Assembly (NCBI GenBank): GCA_001972305.1
Contig: BDDD01002867.1
Span: forward strand, 159,599 to 223,598
Length of the DNA stretch: 64,000 nt
Direction: 5' to 3'
Source: Cephalotus follicularis
Lineage: Eukaryota; Streptophyta; Magnoliopsida; Oxalidales; Cephalotaceae
Shown here piece by piece: positions 34,707-46,492 of the stretch. Position numbers and translations under genes: made by a program. Under the pieces are notes generated by a model. The model worked only from the letters and a program-made list of their open reading frames with translations, was not told where the DNA came from and searched no databases. Each line of letters begins with the position of its first letter. Position 1 is the first letter of the stretch.

Positions 34707-35552
34707 ATTTATGAGTGTGTTGAGCATGAAGGTAGACTTTATGAGTTTATTATAAATAGAAACCCTTTTCTAGTTTCTTCTCATTCTCTCACATTTGTCC
34801 CTCTCTCTTCTCTCTCTCTCTACCTGCTATTTCTCCCTCTCTCAAAATTTCTATCAATCTTTCAATGGTTTATTCATGGATATAAGGGGATAGTGGATTG
34901 ATCTAAGAATCGGAGTTCTTTCTCGGATTTCTAATAGTTCAAGAGTATAGAGTTCAAACAAAGGAATCTATAGGGTTTCCATACCTAAAATGCAATATGG
35001 ATTGTTTAATCCTTTTTTATATCCATAAATTGTTGTGTGTTGTTGAGCACATGTATATGTTTTTCATTAGGGAGTAACAAAATGGTTTTAAATGGATTTG
35101 AAACTGAAAAATGAAAAGTTAGGTCATTTTATGCCCGTTTAGATCTAGTTACCTTTTGACAGTCCAAATGACTTGATCTCGTGATCTATCATCCTTAGGC
35201 ATGTCTATCTCTTGTCCCCAAAGTTCCACTTCAAACAGATTTATGAAAGTATGCCAAAATGAGATTTTAAACTCGGATGGAATTAGAAAAGTTACCAACA
35301 CTTTGATGCTTCCGTAAGCTCACGTAGACGTTTCATTAATTTAAACCATCATGTCGAACACTTCCCTTTAAAACATCGACAGGATATGACATTACGTCAA
35401 TGTCCTTCCAATTTAAAGATCGACGACCAAGTTTTAAGTTTCTGCCAAGATGTCGTGCCATTAAGTTGATGTGTATCCCTTTCATGTAGACGCCTTTGCT
35501 TGAAGTGAATATGTACTTCCTTCATGTCGAAGCCCTTTGTCATGTATAGGAC
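34707..35552 (+). other. Segment O: probable LTR fragment, no gene recognised
   Basis: A TATA-like TTATAAATAG at about 34750 is followed by a pyrimidine tract (34775-34855), the order seen in promoters of plant LTRs, though a host promoter cannot be excluded. From about 35320 to 35545 there are scattered decayed GTCGA or ATCGAC motifs resembling the arrays elsewhere. Flanked by fragment N and the LTR of I. I see no ORF worth naming. Confidence 0.45.
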
Positions 35553-36749
35553 TGTCACACCCCGTCCTCACAACATTGACCCGGAGGTCGTGGCAATCAG
35601 CATATATTCAGCTTATATAAAAAAAATACTGTAAATTTCAAATTTTCGAATCATATCATTTTATTGCGGAAGCATATAATCATAAGCTGGATTAAATACG
35701 TAACATGCATCCCATACTACATGTTACCAATGTTTAATCACCAATACAACACCATCATTGTTAATTGCCCTCAAAACGGAGCATGAACTAAATCAGTCAA
35801 TACATTTAAATCCATTTAATACATTAATCCAATCTTTAACATTTCGTAAAAGAAAGAACAACTTAAACTTCTCTTCGGTTTCCCTAAGCTCAACGCGATA
35901 TCAATCCGCTGCATCAATCTAAAATTGATAGGGTTAGCTGAATCCACTGGCTAAGTAGAGAAAATATAAATGCACTTTGCGGTCAACGATAATAAAGGCC
36001 ATGTAATGAATGCATTCGTGATGCAATACATAATATACCACGATACATATATGTAGATATATGTATATCAGTCAATAGGTAAGCAACCAATGCAACTGTC
36101 TACAACCATCAATCCATCAATCACGCCTCAAAGGACCAATCAATCCAATAAACCGTACGAAGAGCATCGCCATCTCTTGGCCCCGACGTCGTACTCTTAG
36201 TTTGGTCAACGAGTCCCTGGTGGCACGAAGTAAGCAAATCAATCAAACCAATGTTGCTCGCACTCAATGTTCAGCAATCATGGTAAACCGTGTTACTTGC
36301 ACTCTGTGTTTAGTAACATTTTTTTTGGGCATCCCTAGCCATCTCCTGGCAGAGAGGCAAACATCCCGCCCCCAGCCATCGATGACACTCCATCACGCGG
36401 TCATTGCAGCGTCAATCACAAGCAAACAATCAATTCGAAATTAGTAATTTCCAAGTAATTTATAAGATATAAAATACTTGAAATAATACATTTATTCAAA
36501 ATGTAATCAATCTTTCAATCTCTGAAACCTTTCAATCTTTGAAACCACGTTTCAATCTTTTGAAAATATACATTTGTCAAAATATACATTTTCGTGTAAA
36601 AAAAATGATTTGTTACAAAATCGTGTATGCACTTCTAAAATGATAGAACACTTTTAGAAATCAATCACATTTCCATCCACAATTCAATCAACAATTCAAT
36701 CCATAGCAATATGCAATGCAATGATATGCTCAAAATGAAAAACAGGCTT

Positions 36750-37080
36750 ATTCGCGTCAACGTGCATCACCTAAGTGTTAACGTCCAAAATAGTCACTTA
36801 AGTGTCACCGTCTAACCCTAGGCATCGATTCTTATGTTCCCTAAGCGTCGACGCTTTAACCTTTAGCGTCCACGCTTAAACCCGTAGTGTTACACATCAA
36901 GAACGTGTCTCTTGGCGTCGACGCTCAAGGCATGGACCCTTAATTCTTTTGAGTCGGCGCATAAATCTTTTGCGTCGACGCTTCGAAGTAGGAACCTCAA
37001 TCGTCAATGCTCTTATCGTTCATTTCCTCATCCAACAGTTCAAGGCGTTGACGCTTTTATCTTAAGCGTCGACAGTTAAG
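36750..37080 (-). repeat. Phased AAGCGTCGACGCTT array in LTR I, block 1
   Basis: Sites equivalent to GCGTCG start at about 36754, 36775, 36802, 36822, 36845, 36866, 36887, 36915, 36951, 36972, 37001, 37045 and 37066. Many steps are 20-23 bp, with others of 27-29 or longer. Full palindromes such as AAGCGTCGACGCTTT (36844) mix with decayed ones (GTGTTAACG, GTCAACG). Confidence 0.83.
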
Positions 37081-38369
37081 AAGACCATATCACCTTCTTC
37101 AGCGTGTCACAAAACCTGGGGAATCCAAAACTGCTCATGCATACAAATAAACCCAATGTCATTGCAAATCGTAACATGCATGGCAGGTTAACAAATTACA
37201 GTAACCATAGCATCAATCATTCAGTCCATAATCCACAAAAACCATGCATTTCACCAAATGAACTTAATATAATCGACCTCAAAGTTGCCCCTACCTCGGA
37301 TTCCAAGTTAGGAGTTGAAGTCCACCTTTTCAAGCTTCACCGACCAGTAGCTTTGAGCTCTCGGGTCTGGTATAATGGTTCCAACCCCTGGTTTCCAAGC
37401 TTTGTGTCCAATCCAACAATGGAGAAAATAGGTCTCTCTCTCTTTCTCTCCTCTCTTTTCCCCTTTATGTGTGTACTCTCTCTGATTTCTCTCTATTTCT
37501 TCCTCTTTTCTTTCTTTCTTTCCTCACCAGGCGCCGGTTTCAAGAAGAAGATGAGAATGATGTGCGTTTTTATAGAGTTCACTCTCTCTCTCTCTCTTTT
37601 CTCTTCCCCCCCACTTCTCACCTGCCCAACTGTCCCTTCCCCTCTCTTTCCTCTACCATTTCAATGCTTGGGGAAAGGCAACTTGTAGTGTCGGGAGCGC
37701 ATGGCCCATGCACAGCGAAAGACTTATCAATCCGGACATTCGGGTTTAGGGCCGATTAACTTTAATTTTCCACAAATAGATTAATCCCCAAGCAATGGGA
37801 TGCCCTAATCTAAGTCCGAATTGTCCCAATAAATGCCAAGGAACTCTAATCAACATTCAAACAAACCGAAACCAAAACAATTAATTTGGAAATCAGGATT
37901 CGGATGGGGTTGCCGTAAACCCTAACAAATGGGCACACACATAGACTCACAAGGCGAACACACAATACCCTAGCCTAATGCCCAAGAATCCATTTCCAAG
38001 CATCCCTAACCCTAAGGGATGAGAAACAGAGCACCAACAAAACCCCATAAAGGTTTGGCTAGGGTTTACCATACCAAAACCCTGACCAACAGCCACTACC
38101 ATGGCGCCATAAAACGGAGAAGAAGAAAAGACTCTTACCAATGGTGAAGACTCCTTCCTTCAAGATAAGCTCCCTCTACACTTTAACCCCAAAAGTTCCA
38201 AGCTCCTCCAATGGCCATGGATGGGAGGATCCAAGGATGAAGGCTAAGTGTTTAGCCTAGTCTAAATCAGTCTAGATGTAGATAAAATGCAGGGTGCAAG
38301 TTATCTTCACATATAATGACCTTTGAGTGGTGAAAGGAGGCTTGAAAATGGCAGCAATTCGTACCAGGC

Positions 38370-38865
38370 AACGTAGGCGTCAACGTGTAGGTGATAGACA
38401 TCGACGCGTACACAAGCTGGAAAAAGAGTTAGCACACCAGGGAAGAGAGAGAAAGAGTCCTTGTGTGTTGAAGAAGCTTCTCTCAAGCTTTTATAGTCAT
38501 ACTTTCTCTCTGACTGTAGCCGCGCATCAGCCTGTCAAGGCGTCAACACCATGGATAAGATGAAACAGGCGCCTAGTCTCATTTGTCTTCGCGTCGACGC
38601 GTAAAACCTATAGAGTCAATGCGTAAACCTACTGGTTTTTAAATCGTCAATGCCATGCTCTCCATAGCGTCAACGCCCAGCGGATGTTCTAGTTATGGCA
38701 TCGACGTGTAACCCTCATGGCGTCAACGTGCAAAGCTACTAGTTTTTTCAGTGTTAACGTAATCCCTTCTCGTCAATGCCCATAAACTCAACTAAATATG
38801 GCATCAACGCATGCTCTTCATGGCGTCGATGCTTAAGACAAAGATGAGACAATCTCTTCTCATTT
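38370..38865 (-). repeat. Paired GCGTCGACGC array in LTR I, block 2
   Basis: Pairs include 38377/38398, 38591/38613, 38644/38667 and 38698/38720. Within-pair steps are 21-23 bp, and the last three pair starts are 53 and 54 bp apart. More sites run to about 38835 (GGCGTCGATGCTT), where the inserted copia LTR begins 30 bp later. Confidence 0.8.
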
Positions 38866-40202
38866 TAAAGCCCTTCAGATGTAATATTTCATCGTGGCAT
38901 TGCATGGACCTAAATCAATCAAATGAAATACTCACAAGCAAAGAAACATCTTCCCTAATGTTGTCCTTTCACTGAATGATATGTGTCCCACCACATATCA
39001 ACTTGTTCAAAGTCAGGCATGTCCCAAAAGCCTGTCGTTCTCCGGTATGATGATAAATTCCCAAAACAACCCGTTATCTGGTACGACCACTATAACAGTA
39101 TCCCGACTATCAGAGCAGCCCCGGTGTGAGTTCCAGTCACCCCCCGGATCCGTGTATTACCACGTCTATCAATCATGGTCCGAATAGCCAGTCGTTTTAT
39201 CCAGTCATTGGCATATGTGTCATGTTTCCCTCGTCATACTTGGCTCCTATCAAAGCCTAGGGTTTGGATGAATGTCACCCCTAGTATTGTTATAATAACT
39301 ATGAATCTCTGATCGCACTAAGACTATCGGTAGACCTCCCATGGGAACCTCTCATCCCTAGTCTACCTATGCCTGATCAAGACTTTGAAGTCTGCAACAT
39401 ACATAGATAAATAGAGCTTGTGAACCTCAGCCCTGGTGTGATGATCCCCTATTGCGCACTCGCCCATACATCTCAATGCAGCTCCCATAAGACCCAAAGA
39501 CAACCCTTTTCCTAGAACCTGGCTAGTGCTGGGGAAGGCAGAACTCAAAGTCAAGCAATCACAACACAATGCATGCCAGCCGCTCTGGTCAAAGGAGACA
39601 ACGTAGGCTATAGACCTACTAGTCACCATAGACTACACACTACCAAGACCATAGGAATCCTATTGACATTAGGTATTGACTATCCAGATAGGTTTCCTAT
39701 AGGTGGGTCTATTCAGTGTCCTGCTCTCTAGCATACACCTCACATTTAGCTTTAGGGATAAACCCAATTGGATACGAGATAACCAACCTCCACTGCTAAC
39801 CCGGGAGCAAGCTTAATGTGACAAGTCTTCACGGTTCATCAATGGCCCAAAGAAAGTGAACCTATGCTTGGAACATTTGTCATAGGGAATAAGGATCTAA
39901 TTCTCATATCCCTCTCAGCATGAGATCCAACCATTTGGATGTGACATGGCGCTATATGGCATATAGTTAATTACGTATAATTATTTTGTTCCTTTTGGTT
40001 GGTTGAAATGAGCCATACAACCTTGCCATGAATAAATATGCACATAGAATATAAAAGGAATTCAGAATTTGTATAAATCAAGAGTGTTTAAATACAAACG
40101 AGCCATATCGTGGCATAGAATGACACCCATAACCTAACATGTAGGGCACGCCATTTATGGAACGATAGGGCGCCATCAATGAGCTCCACATGGGCTCCAA
40201 CA
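38866..40202 (-). mobile_element. Solo LTR U of a Ty1/copia element, inside the LTR of I
   Basis: About 1.34 kb. On the minus strand it starts TGTTGGAGCCCATGTGG. The flanks carry the matching sequence CATTT (38861-38865 and 40203-40207); the next base also matches, so the duplication could be read as six bases. With a five-base duplication the far end would be GGGCTTTA, an unusual TG...TA pair, so the inner edge is less certain. No coding sequence is present; the ORF at 39363-39629 is incidental. It sits within the palindrome array of I. Confidence 0.72.
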
Positions 40203-40207
40203 CATTT

Positions 40208-40405
40208 TCTGTCAGTGTTTTAACTTACTCTGCCGACAGTCTTAAGTGTCGCCGGTTATACCATTAGCGTCAACACTTTGCCCTGTGTATGCATTGGTGT
40301 CGACGTCATCTATTTTCTTCGAGGCTTTGAGCGCATGAGTCTTAAGCGTGCATTCCGTTCCCGTGGCGTCAACGCTTTACTTCATAGCGTCGGCGCTTTG
40401 GGATG
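40208..40405 (-). repeat. AAGCGTCGACGCTT array in LTR I, block 3
   Basis: Sites at about 40246, 40267, 40297, 40346, 40366 and 40387, with steps of 21, 30, 49, 20 and 21 bp. It continues block 2 on the other side of copia LTR U. Confidence 0.78.
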
Positions 40406-40629
40406 TTTTCAACATTTTTAACTCAATACAACATTCTTTGAACTCTTTACTCAGATTTCACTATCACAAGTTGGAAAAATCCATCATCTCTCATTAATTC
40501 ATGATAAAATTAAATTGAGAATTACAACAATACATGTAATAGTATTTCAAGACATTACAATCCTCCCCCCTTCAAAGAATTCATCCTCGAATTTTTTAAC
40601 ATCTCTAGAATAGGTGGGGGTAGCGTTCA

Positions 40630-41156
40630 TGGATATCATCCTTGCGTACCTACGTAGCTTCGTCAGGTTGGTGGAAATGCCATTGAACCTCGACCATAGG
40701 TATGGTTCGGTTCCTCAACACTTGAGTCTTTTAATCCACGATCGTCACCGGTAATTCCTCGCAAGAAAGATCATCTTGCACCTATATCGAGTCATAATCC
40801 AAGATATGTTATGGATCTCGGATATAACCTCGCAACATAGAAACATGGAAAACATCATTCACATTTGACAATGTACGAGGTAAAGCGAGCTGATATGCCA
40901 CCTCCCCAACTCTCTCAAGAATCTGAAAGGAACCAATGTAGCGCGGAGCTAGTTTTCCCCTTTTCCCAAACCTCTGAACACCTTTCCAAGGAGAATCTTT
41001 CAGAAATACATGATCTCTGACATCGAACATCAAAGGTCTCCTTTTCACACTATTAACATAGCTCTTCTGTCGACGTTACGGTGCAAGCAACCTCTCCCTA
41101 AGATCCGACCCAGCAATGGTCGTTCACCAACCTCATCCCAACAGATAGGTGATCTA
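40630..41156 (-). pseudogene. Integrase C-terminus and chromodomain remnant of element I
   Basis: The minus strand encodes KRRPLMFDVRDHVFLKDS, PWKGVQRFGKRGKLAPRYIG and VNDVFHVSMLRGYIRDP at 40809-41048, the integrase tail module. A chromodomain-like stretch follows to about 40630, then the purine tract at 40561-40570. The tail differs clearly from those of A and D, so I is another chromovirus family. It is broken. Confidence 0.83.
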
Positions 41157-42249
41157 TTTAACGACCTGTCCCTTCGGATACCACCTCGGACGAATCACCA
41201 GGCAGGTAGGAGGAATTTCCCAAATCCTCTAAGCCAAAACTACCCACAACAAAGAAAGAAGCAAAAGAGAAGAATGGCAAAGCTATAATTACCACTAAAG
41301 CCAGATAACACAGCCATGCCAAAACTCACCGTTTAACTAAAAGAAACTTGCCAGGGGAGGGACCAAGGCAGAGGACGCTAACACTCCATGGCTTGCCCAA
41401 AAACATAAGGCCAAGCCCGCACAACCATCATTGGACATGCCCTCCTCATACAACCCATCCTCGGGCATGTCCCCATCCTCGGACTAAACTATGCACAAGG
41501 AACGAAAATGCCTGACTAGAAAGGCCCATCCACATGTCATGTCCGAGGACTCCCTTTTTGACTGTTACGATCCGAGGACCCACACCAAGGTCAAAACTAA
41601 ACTTAACATAACATCATCATAAAACAGGATATATCTCTTTACAAAAGAATGTAATGTATCATCATCATCATTACATATCAAGATTAGCAAAAACATATCA
41701 TATCTCCTCAAATCCGAGGACTCATACAATCAAAAGAAACAAAAACCCATATGCCCCATTCATGCATGCAAGGACGAGACTGAGAAGCCAACGAAGCCGT
41801 TTCTATCCAGGGACTACCTTATCAACACAAAAGACTGCACTGGTAACCACCGCAGCTTCCTCTGCAAACAAAATGGGAGGGGATTAGTCCAAAAGACTAG
41901 TGAGAAGGGACAAAGCATTCTCCACTGCATCCACAACCATTGTCCGCACTAAAAGAAAACATATATCCGGTCATGCCCAACTGGATGAAACACAAAATGA
42001 TATTAGATCAAATAAGGCAAAGCACAAGCTCGGCAATACAACAAGTCCAACTCCTCGGAGTCTGTCAAAAGAAAAGAGTTCAATAATCAACAAGTATAGG
42101 AATCCAATAAGAGGTTACATCAACAAGGAAATCAACTGTGCCCAAATATCAAAAGAAGAGGAACACCACAATATCCCGTGGTCTACCGTTATACACCATG
42201 ACATCACACATCTACCACATAATCTGTGGTCTGTCGTCATATCCCATGG

Positions 42250-42445
42250 CATCACACATCTATCCAGGCCATAGCCTGCTATCCGAGTATCAGCTCACTA
42301 GAAGCATCAAGAATCCACCACAGCATCCGTGGTCTGCCACCATATACCAGGCAAAACACACACGTCTATCCGGACCTTGTCCGCTAGTATCTATCCAAGC
42401 CACAGCTCGCTAATAGTTATCTGGGCCGCGCCCGCTAATCCTTGG
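42250..42445 (-). repeat. Degenerate TATCC...CCGCTA repeats in LTR M
   Basis: Units such as TATCCAGGCCATAGCCTGCT, TATCCGGACCTTGTCCGCTA, TATCCAAGCCACAGCTCGCTA and TATCTGGGCCGCGCCCGCTAA occur at about 42261, 42367, 42393 and 42418. Each has a partly self-complementary middle (GGCC...GGC), so each is a weak dyad. Steps of about 25 bp join the last three. Confidence 0.65.
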
Positions 42446-44035
42446 ACAAATGGATGAGGAACGAAGGATCCGCTGCACTCACGCTTGATATTCCATAATA
42501 GACAATAGCATATCGCAGATCTAGGTCTGGCAACCTGGGGGCAGTTCTCACATAACACCCCATCATAGACCAACAAGCATGCCAAGGAGAGTTGGTCCGC
42601 GGACATATCCTTTACCATCAACTGCCACCCATGAAACACATCCATACATTCCAGACGAACCCCAAGAACTCAGAAGGAAGAGTGAGAAAGAAAAGGTGGA
42701 ATATTCGAGATCAAAAACATACGAACCAAAAACCATCCGAGCCCTCAACCTCATACGAGATCAATAAACACGGTGTACACAAGGATAACCGGGGTCCAAA
42801 ACCCCAACAACAACACTCAACGGAGAGCAACAGGAACACGTAAAATATCAAAGAAAAAGGAAGAGAAGAATGTCCCACTCACAAAATACCCCACACGCAA
42901 TTGCCGACCAACCCCAAGGTGCTATGGCTCAGTGACAGGATCTTCGTCTGCAAAACTAACACATATCAGACCAAGAAGAGAAACATAACACATGCATGAA
43001 GAGAAAACACAACCAGCCAAACCAGGCTATCATCCTCCATTCTTATCATCCAGAATGGCCTCAGCATGAACCAACAACAAGGTATAACTTATGTTCACGG
43101 CTTCCTTCTCCCTCAACCCGACCGTGCCATACCATCGTGACAAAAAAACCAGAGAAGAGATCCACTCACCTCATCGAACCAGAAAGAGAGGATTTCAAGA
43201 CACTGTCACGCCCCGAACAGCGAAGGCGAACCCCCACGATCCGACGCGTGAGATGCCATCCATTCAATCCGTTCAATCAAACATAAATCATATTCCATAT
43301 CATTTATCAATCATATTCCAAAGTGCTATACGTATAAAACTTTAAATCAAAGTCATACAAGCGGAAGAATCATATCAAATATATTCTAACTCTTAAAATC
43401 TCCCTAAATTTTGGCATGAAGTATTCGTTTATCAGACTATATCCCCCTGTAAAGAAAACACAATTTATACTTCTAGACTCCCGAAGGAGGAATCAATATA
43501 TTATATATATATATAGTATAGTATATATATATATATATATGGGCTCAGCCCTTAACAATCCATAACTCATCTCATAAAGCAGGACCCATCCATGTCCTTC
43601 TCATCAACACAAATATAACTCTAACACTACCACAAGCCGGCAGGTCAATAGCTGAATATAAAACATAACTCTAATATATCTTTAGATTTGTCTCTTATAC
43701 AATAACCATAAATACAAGCATTTTCAATATCTATCCATTTACAATTACCACATTTATACAAAGTAGGTCAGAGGAGATGTTGATTCTTACCCTACGATTT
43801 TACCTGGCTGGTTACTGTTGCGCATCATCTGGACCTGAACCTGACCCATTACATTACAACACAATGCAATGGGTCAGCAACCCGAAGGTTGTGTAGGATA
43901 CACATATGCAAGGTACATTTTGACGTTTTAGTCTCAATCCTAGTTTTGATGATAACATATTTGGTTTTAACAAGTTTACTTTATGTGCAAGATACTTGAA
44001 AAACTCAAAAAATGCAAAAAGACAGTTTCACATGA

Positions 44036-44640
44036 AAGACATCGACGCCATTGAAGGAAGACATCGACGCCTTTAAAGCACCAGGAGTTATAGGTTGTTA
44101 TTCATGAAAGACATCGATCTCATTCTCAAAAGGCATCGACGTCTTCAGCCTCAAAAGTTACAAGTCGATTTTCAACAAAGACATCGATCCCTTTCAAAGA
44201 AGACATCGACGTCTTTAGCACAGAAAGTTACAGGCTGTTTTCATTCGAAGGCATCGATCTTTTTCAGTGAAGACATCGACGGTTTAACTCAATGACATAG
44301 ATCCCTTCACAAAGACATTGATGTGTTTAATGCTTCAAAGTTACAGGTTATTTCTGAACAAAGACATCGAGTATTTCCTATGAAGACATCGACTCCAAAC
44401 TAAAAGACATCGATCCCTTGTCAAAGACATCGATGTGTTTCTCATAACTTCTATTTTTCCAGAAAAGACATCAATGCAGTTTGAAGACATCGATGTGTTT
44501 CTCATATCTTCAAAGCCAGGCGACAACTACAGAAAAGACATCGACGCCATTTATAGACATTGACGTCTTCACACAAAATTACGCCCTGAATGCTAGCAAC
44601 GGCTAGTGAACTGATGAAGACATCGACGGCTTTTCTCCAA
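44036..44640 (+). repeat. Paired GACATCGACGTC array in the LTR of J
   Basis: Sites (G of GACATCG) near 44038/44060, 44110/44132, 44180/44202, 44250/44272/44294/44314, 44363/44385/44406/44426, 44467/44486, 44537/44556 and 44618. Within-pair step is 19-22 bp; several pair starts are 70-72 bp apart. The first site of a pair often reads GACATCGATC and the second GACATCGACGTCTTT. It takes up about half of the LTR. Confidence 0.9.
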
Positions 44641-44728
44641 CGGCTACATAACAGAGTTTACAGCATGTCATCAGATTTTCTAAAATCAAACTCCACGATT
44701 TAAGCAACGGATACAAAGATTATTTGGC

Positions 44729-44736
44729 TATATAAA
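44729..44736 (+). promoter_or_regulatory. Likely TATA box of the J LTR
   Basis: CTATATAAAGG lies in the LTR about 90 bp after the last array site. It is a good plant TATA match, and its place after the array suits a layout with upstream sites followed by a core promoter. No transcript evidence is available. Confidence 0.5.
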
Positions 44737-45072
44737 GGAGGAACCAAGCCTTCAGAAAATATCAATAAGCAAAGTAATCAAGTAATCAAGCAAGCTACAT
44801 TCTACAATACCAAAGTGCTCTTAAGCTTCTCCAAAAGCTTCATAGCTTTACTTTCTGAATTCCTTTGTTATTCTTTCTGGTGTTTTTCATTGTGAGCCAA
44901 ATCAAACCTATTGAGAGGTTAGATTGTAAACACTATCTAAACACTTGTAAAAGAGGAGAGTGAATCCTACAAAGGTCTTGAAGTCAAGATCAAGTGATTG
45001 AGGTCAATCACAAAAACTTTAAAATTTTCTATTTGTTAGTATTTGTGGTAATATTACTCTCTTTACTTTGAA

Positions 45073-45940
45073 ATGACCATGATGGGAGAGCTCAACTTCT
45101 TCCTTGGGCTTCAATTTAAGAAAACGAAAGAGGGTATCTTCATCAACCAAGCTAAATACATAAAGGAAATACTCAAGAAGTTTGGAATGGAGAACTCAAA
45201 AACAAGTAAGACTCCTATAAGCACTTCTACAAAGCTTGACAAGGACGAACAAGGTAAAAATGTTGATCAAAAGCTTTATAGAAGCATGATAGGTTCACTA
45301 TTATATTTAACTACTAGTAGACCTGATATTTTGTTTTGTGTTTGTTTGTGTGCACGCTTTCAATCAAACCCTAAAGAATCACACTTGTTTTCGGTTAAAC
45401 ATATTCTGAAATACCTTGCTTATACACCTACTTTAGGTTTATGGTATTCACGAGGCTCTAGTTTTGATTTACATGCATACTCAGATGCTGACTTTGGTGG
45501 TTATAAGGTTGATCGCAATAGCACTAGTGGCTCATGCCAATACCTAGGAAGTATGCTTGTATCTTGGTTTAGCAAAAAGCAAAATTATGTTGCTCTTTCT
45601 ACCACCGAGGCAGAATATATTGCTGTAGGTAGCTGTTGTGCACAAATCTTGTGGCAAAAACAACAGATGATAGATTATGGTGTTTTTGTAAAAAATGTAC
45701 CTATAAAGTGTGATAATACTAGTAGTATTTGTCTTGCTAAAAACCCTGTTCATCACTCAAAGACAAAACATATTGATATTAGGTATCACTTTTTGAGAGA
45801 ACATGTTGAAAATGAAGATAATGAATTAGAATATGTTTCCACCGAAAAACAAGTAGCTGATCTTTACCAAACCTTTAGATGAAAATACTTTTTCAAAGTT
45901 TAGAAGAGAACTAGGTTTATGTGAGTTTGAATGAATGTTT
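45073..45940 (+). pseudogene. Copia reverse transcriptase end and RNase H remnant of element J
   Basis: Contains MMGELNFFLGLQ, FINQAKYIKEILKKFGM, LYRSMIGSLLYLTTSRPDI, the RNase H acidic motif AYSDADFGG, SGSCQYLGSMLVSWFSKKQ, ALSTTEAEYIA, and the closing KTKHIDIRYHFLREHV. These are in the usual order for the C-terminal part of copia Pol. The gene is partial and broken. It is of a different copia lineage from fragment P. Confidence 0.9.
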
Positions 45941-46035
45941 ATTTGTTTTCAATTGAATGTTTGATTGATTGAGTGTTTGTTTGAAGTTGATTGTTTGTTT
46001 TTGACTGTTTTTTCTGTTATTGTTCTGTTTTTGGC

Positions 46036-46300
46036 AAAACACGTCGACTTCTTTTCAAACACATTGATGTAGTTTTTGTAAAAAACGTCGATCTCTTTAT
46101 AAAACGTCGATGTTCTTTAGTTTTTATAAAACACATCGATCTCTTTAAAAATACGTCGATGCTTTTCAAAACGCAACGTTTTATTTCACATCGATGCTTT
46201 TCATTAAGTTTTTTTAACGAACACATCGACGCTTTTAAAATCACGTCGACGTCTTTCTATCAGTCATCGACTTATTCATAAAAACACATCGACTCTATTT
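46036..46300 (+). repeat. ACGTCGATG-type array between pol and the envelope-like ORF of J
   Basis: Sites such as ACGTCGAC, ACATCGATC and ACGTCGATG start at about 46041, 46061, 46085, 46104, 46133, 46153, 46171, 46188, 46223, 46243, 46263 and 46285. Most steps are 18-24 bp. It is a second array in the same element, of the same class as that in its LTR but with T-rich spacers. Confidence 0.82.
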
Positions 46301-46492
46301 ATATTTTCACTTTACCTCTCTGGACAATTTCTCTGGAAAAAAAATTTTCTTTCTATTTTTTTTTAATCTTTCTAGTCATCAAAACATCATCTACTCCATC
46401 TTTTTTCGTGATCAAGGTTTAGTGTCTTCCACCAATCTCTGTTTTCTTCCTGTTTTTATATTTTCTTTTGTGCATTCCAACTGTTCGATAAA

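Larger units (their letters stand above)
35553..40559 (-). repeat. 3' LTR of element I (about 3.7 kb without the inserted copia LTR)
   Basis: On the plus strand it starts TGTCACACCCCGTCC and ends CAAGACATTACA, followed by TCCTCCCCCC, the purine tract on the other strand. The copia LTR U (38866-40202) interrupts it. A pyrimidine-rich stretch lies at 37420-37660. Three palindrome blocks are listed separately. The segment near 35660-35790 matches solo LTR F. ORFs such as 37104-37688 are translations of low-complexity sequence. Confidence 0.83.
43918..45065 (+). repeat. 5' LTR of element J
   Basis: It begins near 43918 with TTTTGACGTTTTAGTC. It has the large palindrome array (44036-44640), a TATA box (44729), and a T-rich 3' part that runs to pol sequence at about 45065. 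The 3' end is not sharply defined because no primer site is seen. Confidence 0.7.

Noticed and set aside
34740-34880. TATA box and CT-rich leader as a host gene promoter
   Set aside because: No coding sequence follows and the surroundings are LTR pieces; kept only as a possible LTR promoter in segment O.
37104-37759. Frames 37104-37688 and 37469-37759 as a secreted or membrane protein
   Set aside because: Low-complexity CT-rich LTR sequence of element I; no domain is visible and the frames overlap.
39363-39629. 88-residue frame in LTR U as a gene
   Set aside because: Lies wholly in a copia solo LTR with a candidate target duplication on both sides; no domain is recognised.
42563-43286. Cluster of overlapping frames near 42.6-43.3 kb as a host gene
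   Set aside because: They lie inside solo LTR M, which has a matching duplication on both sides; no domain is visible in any frame.
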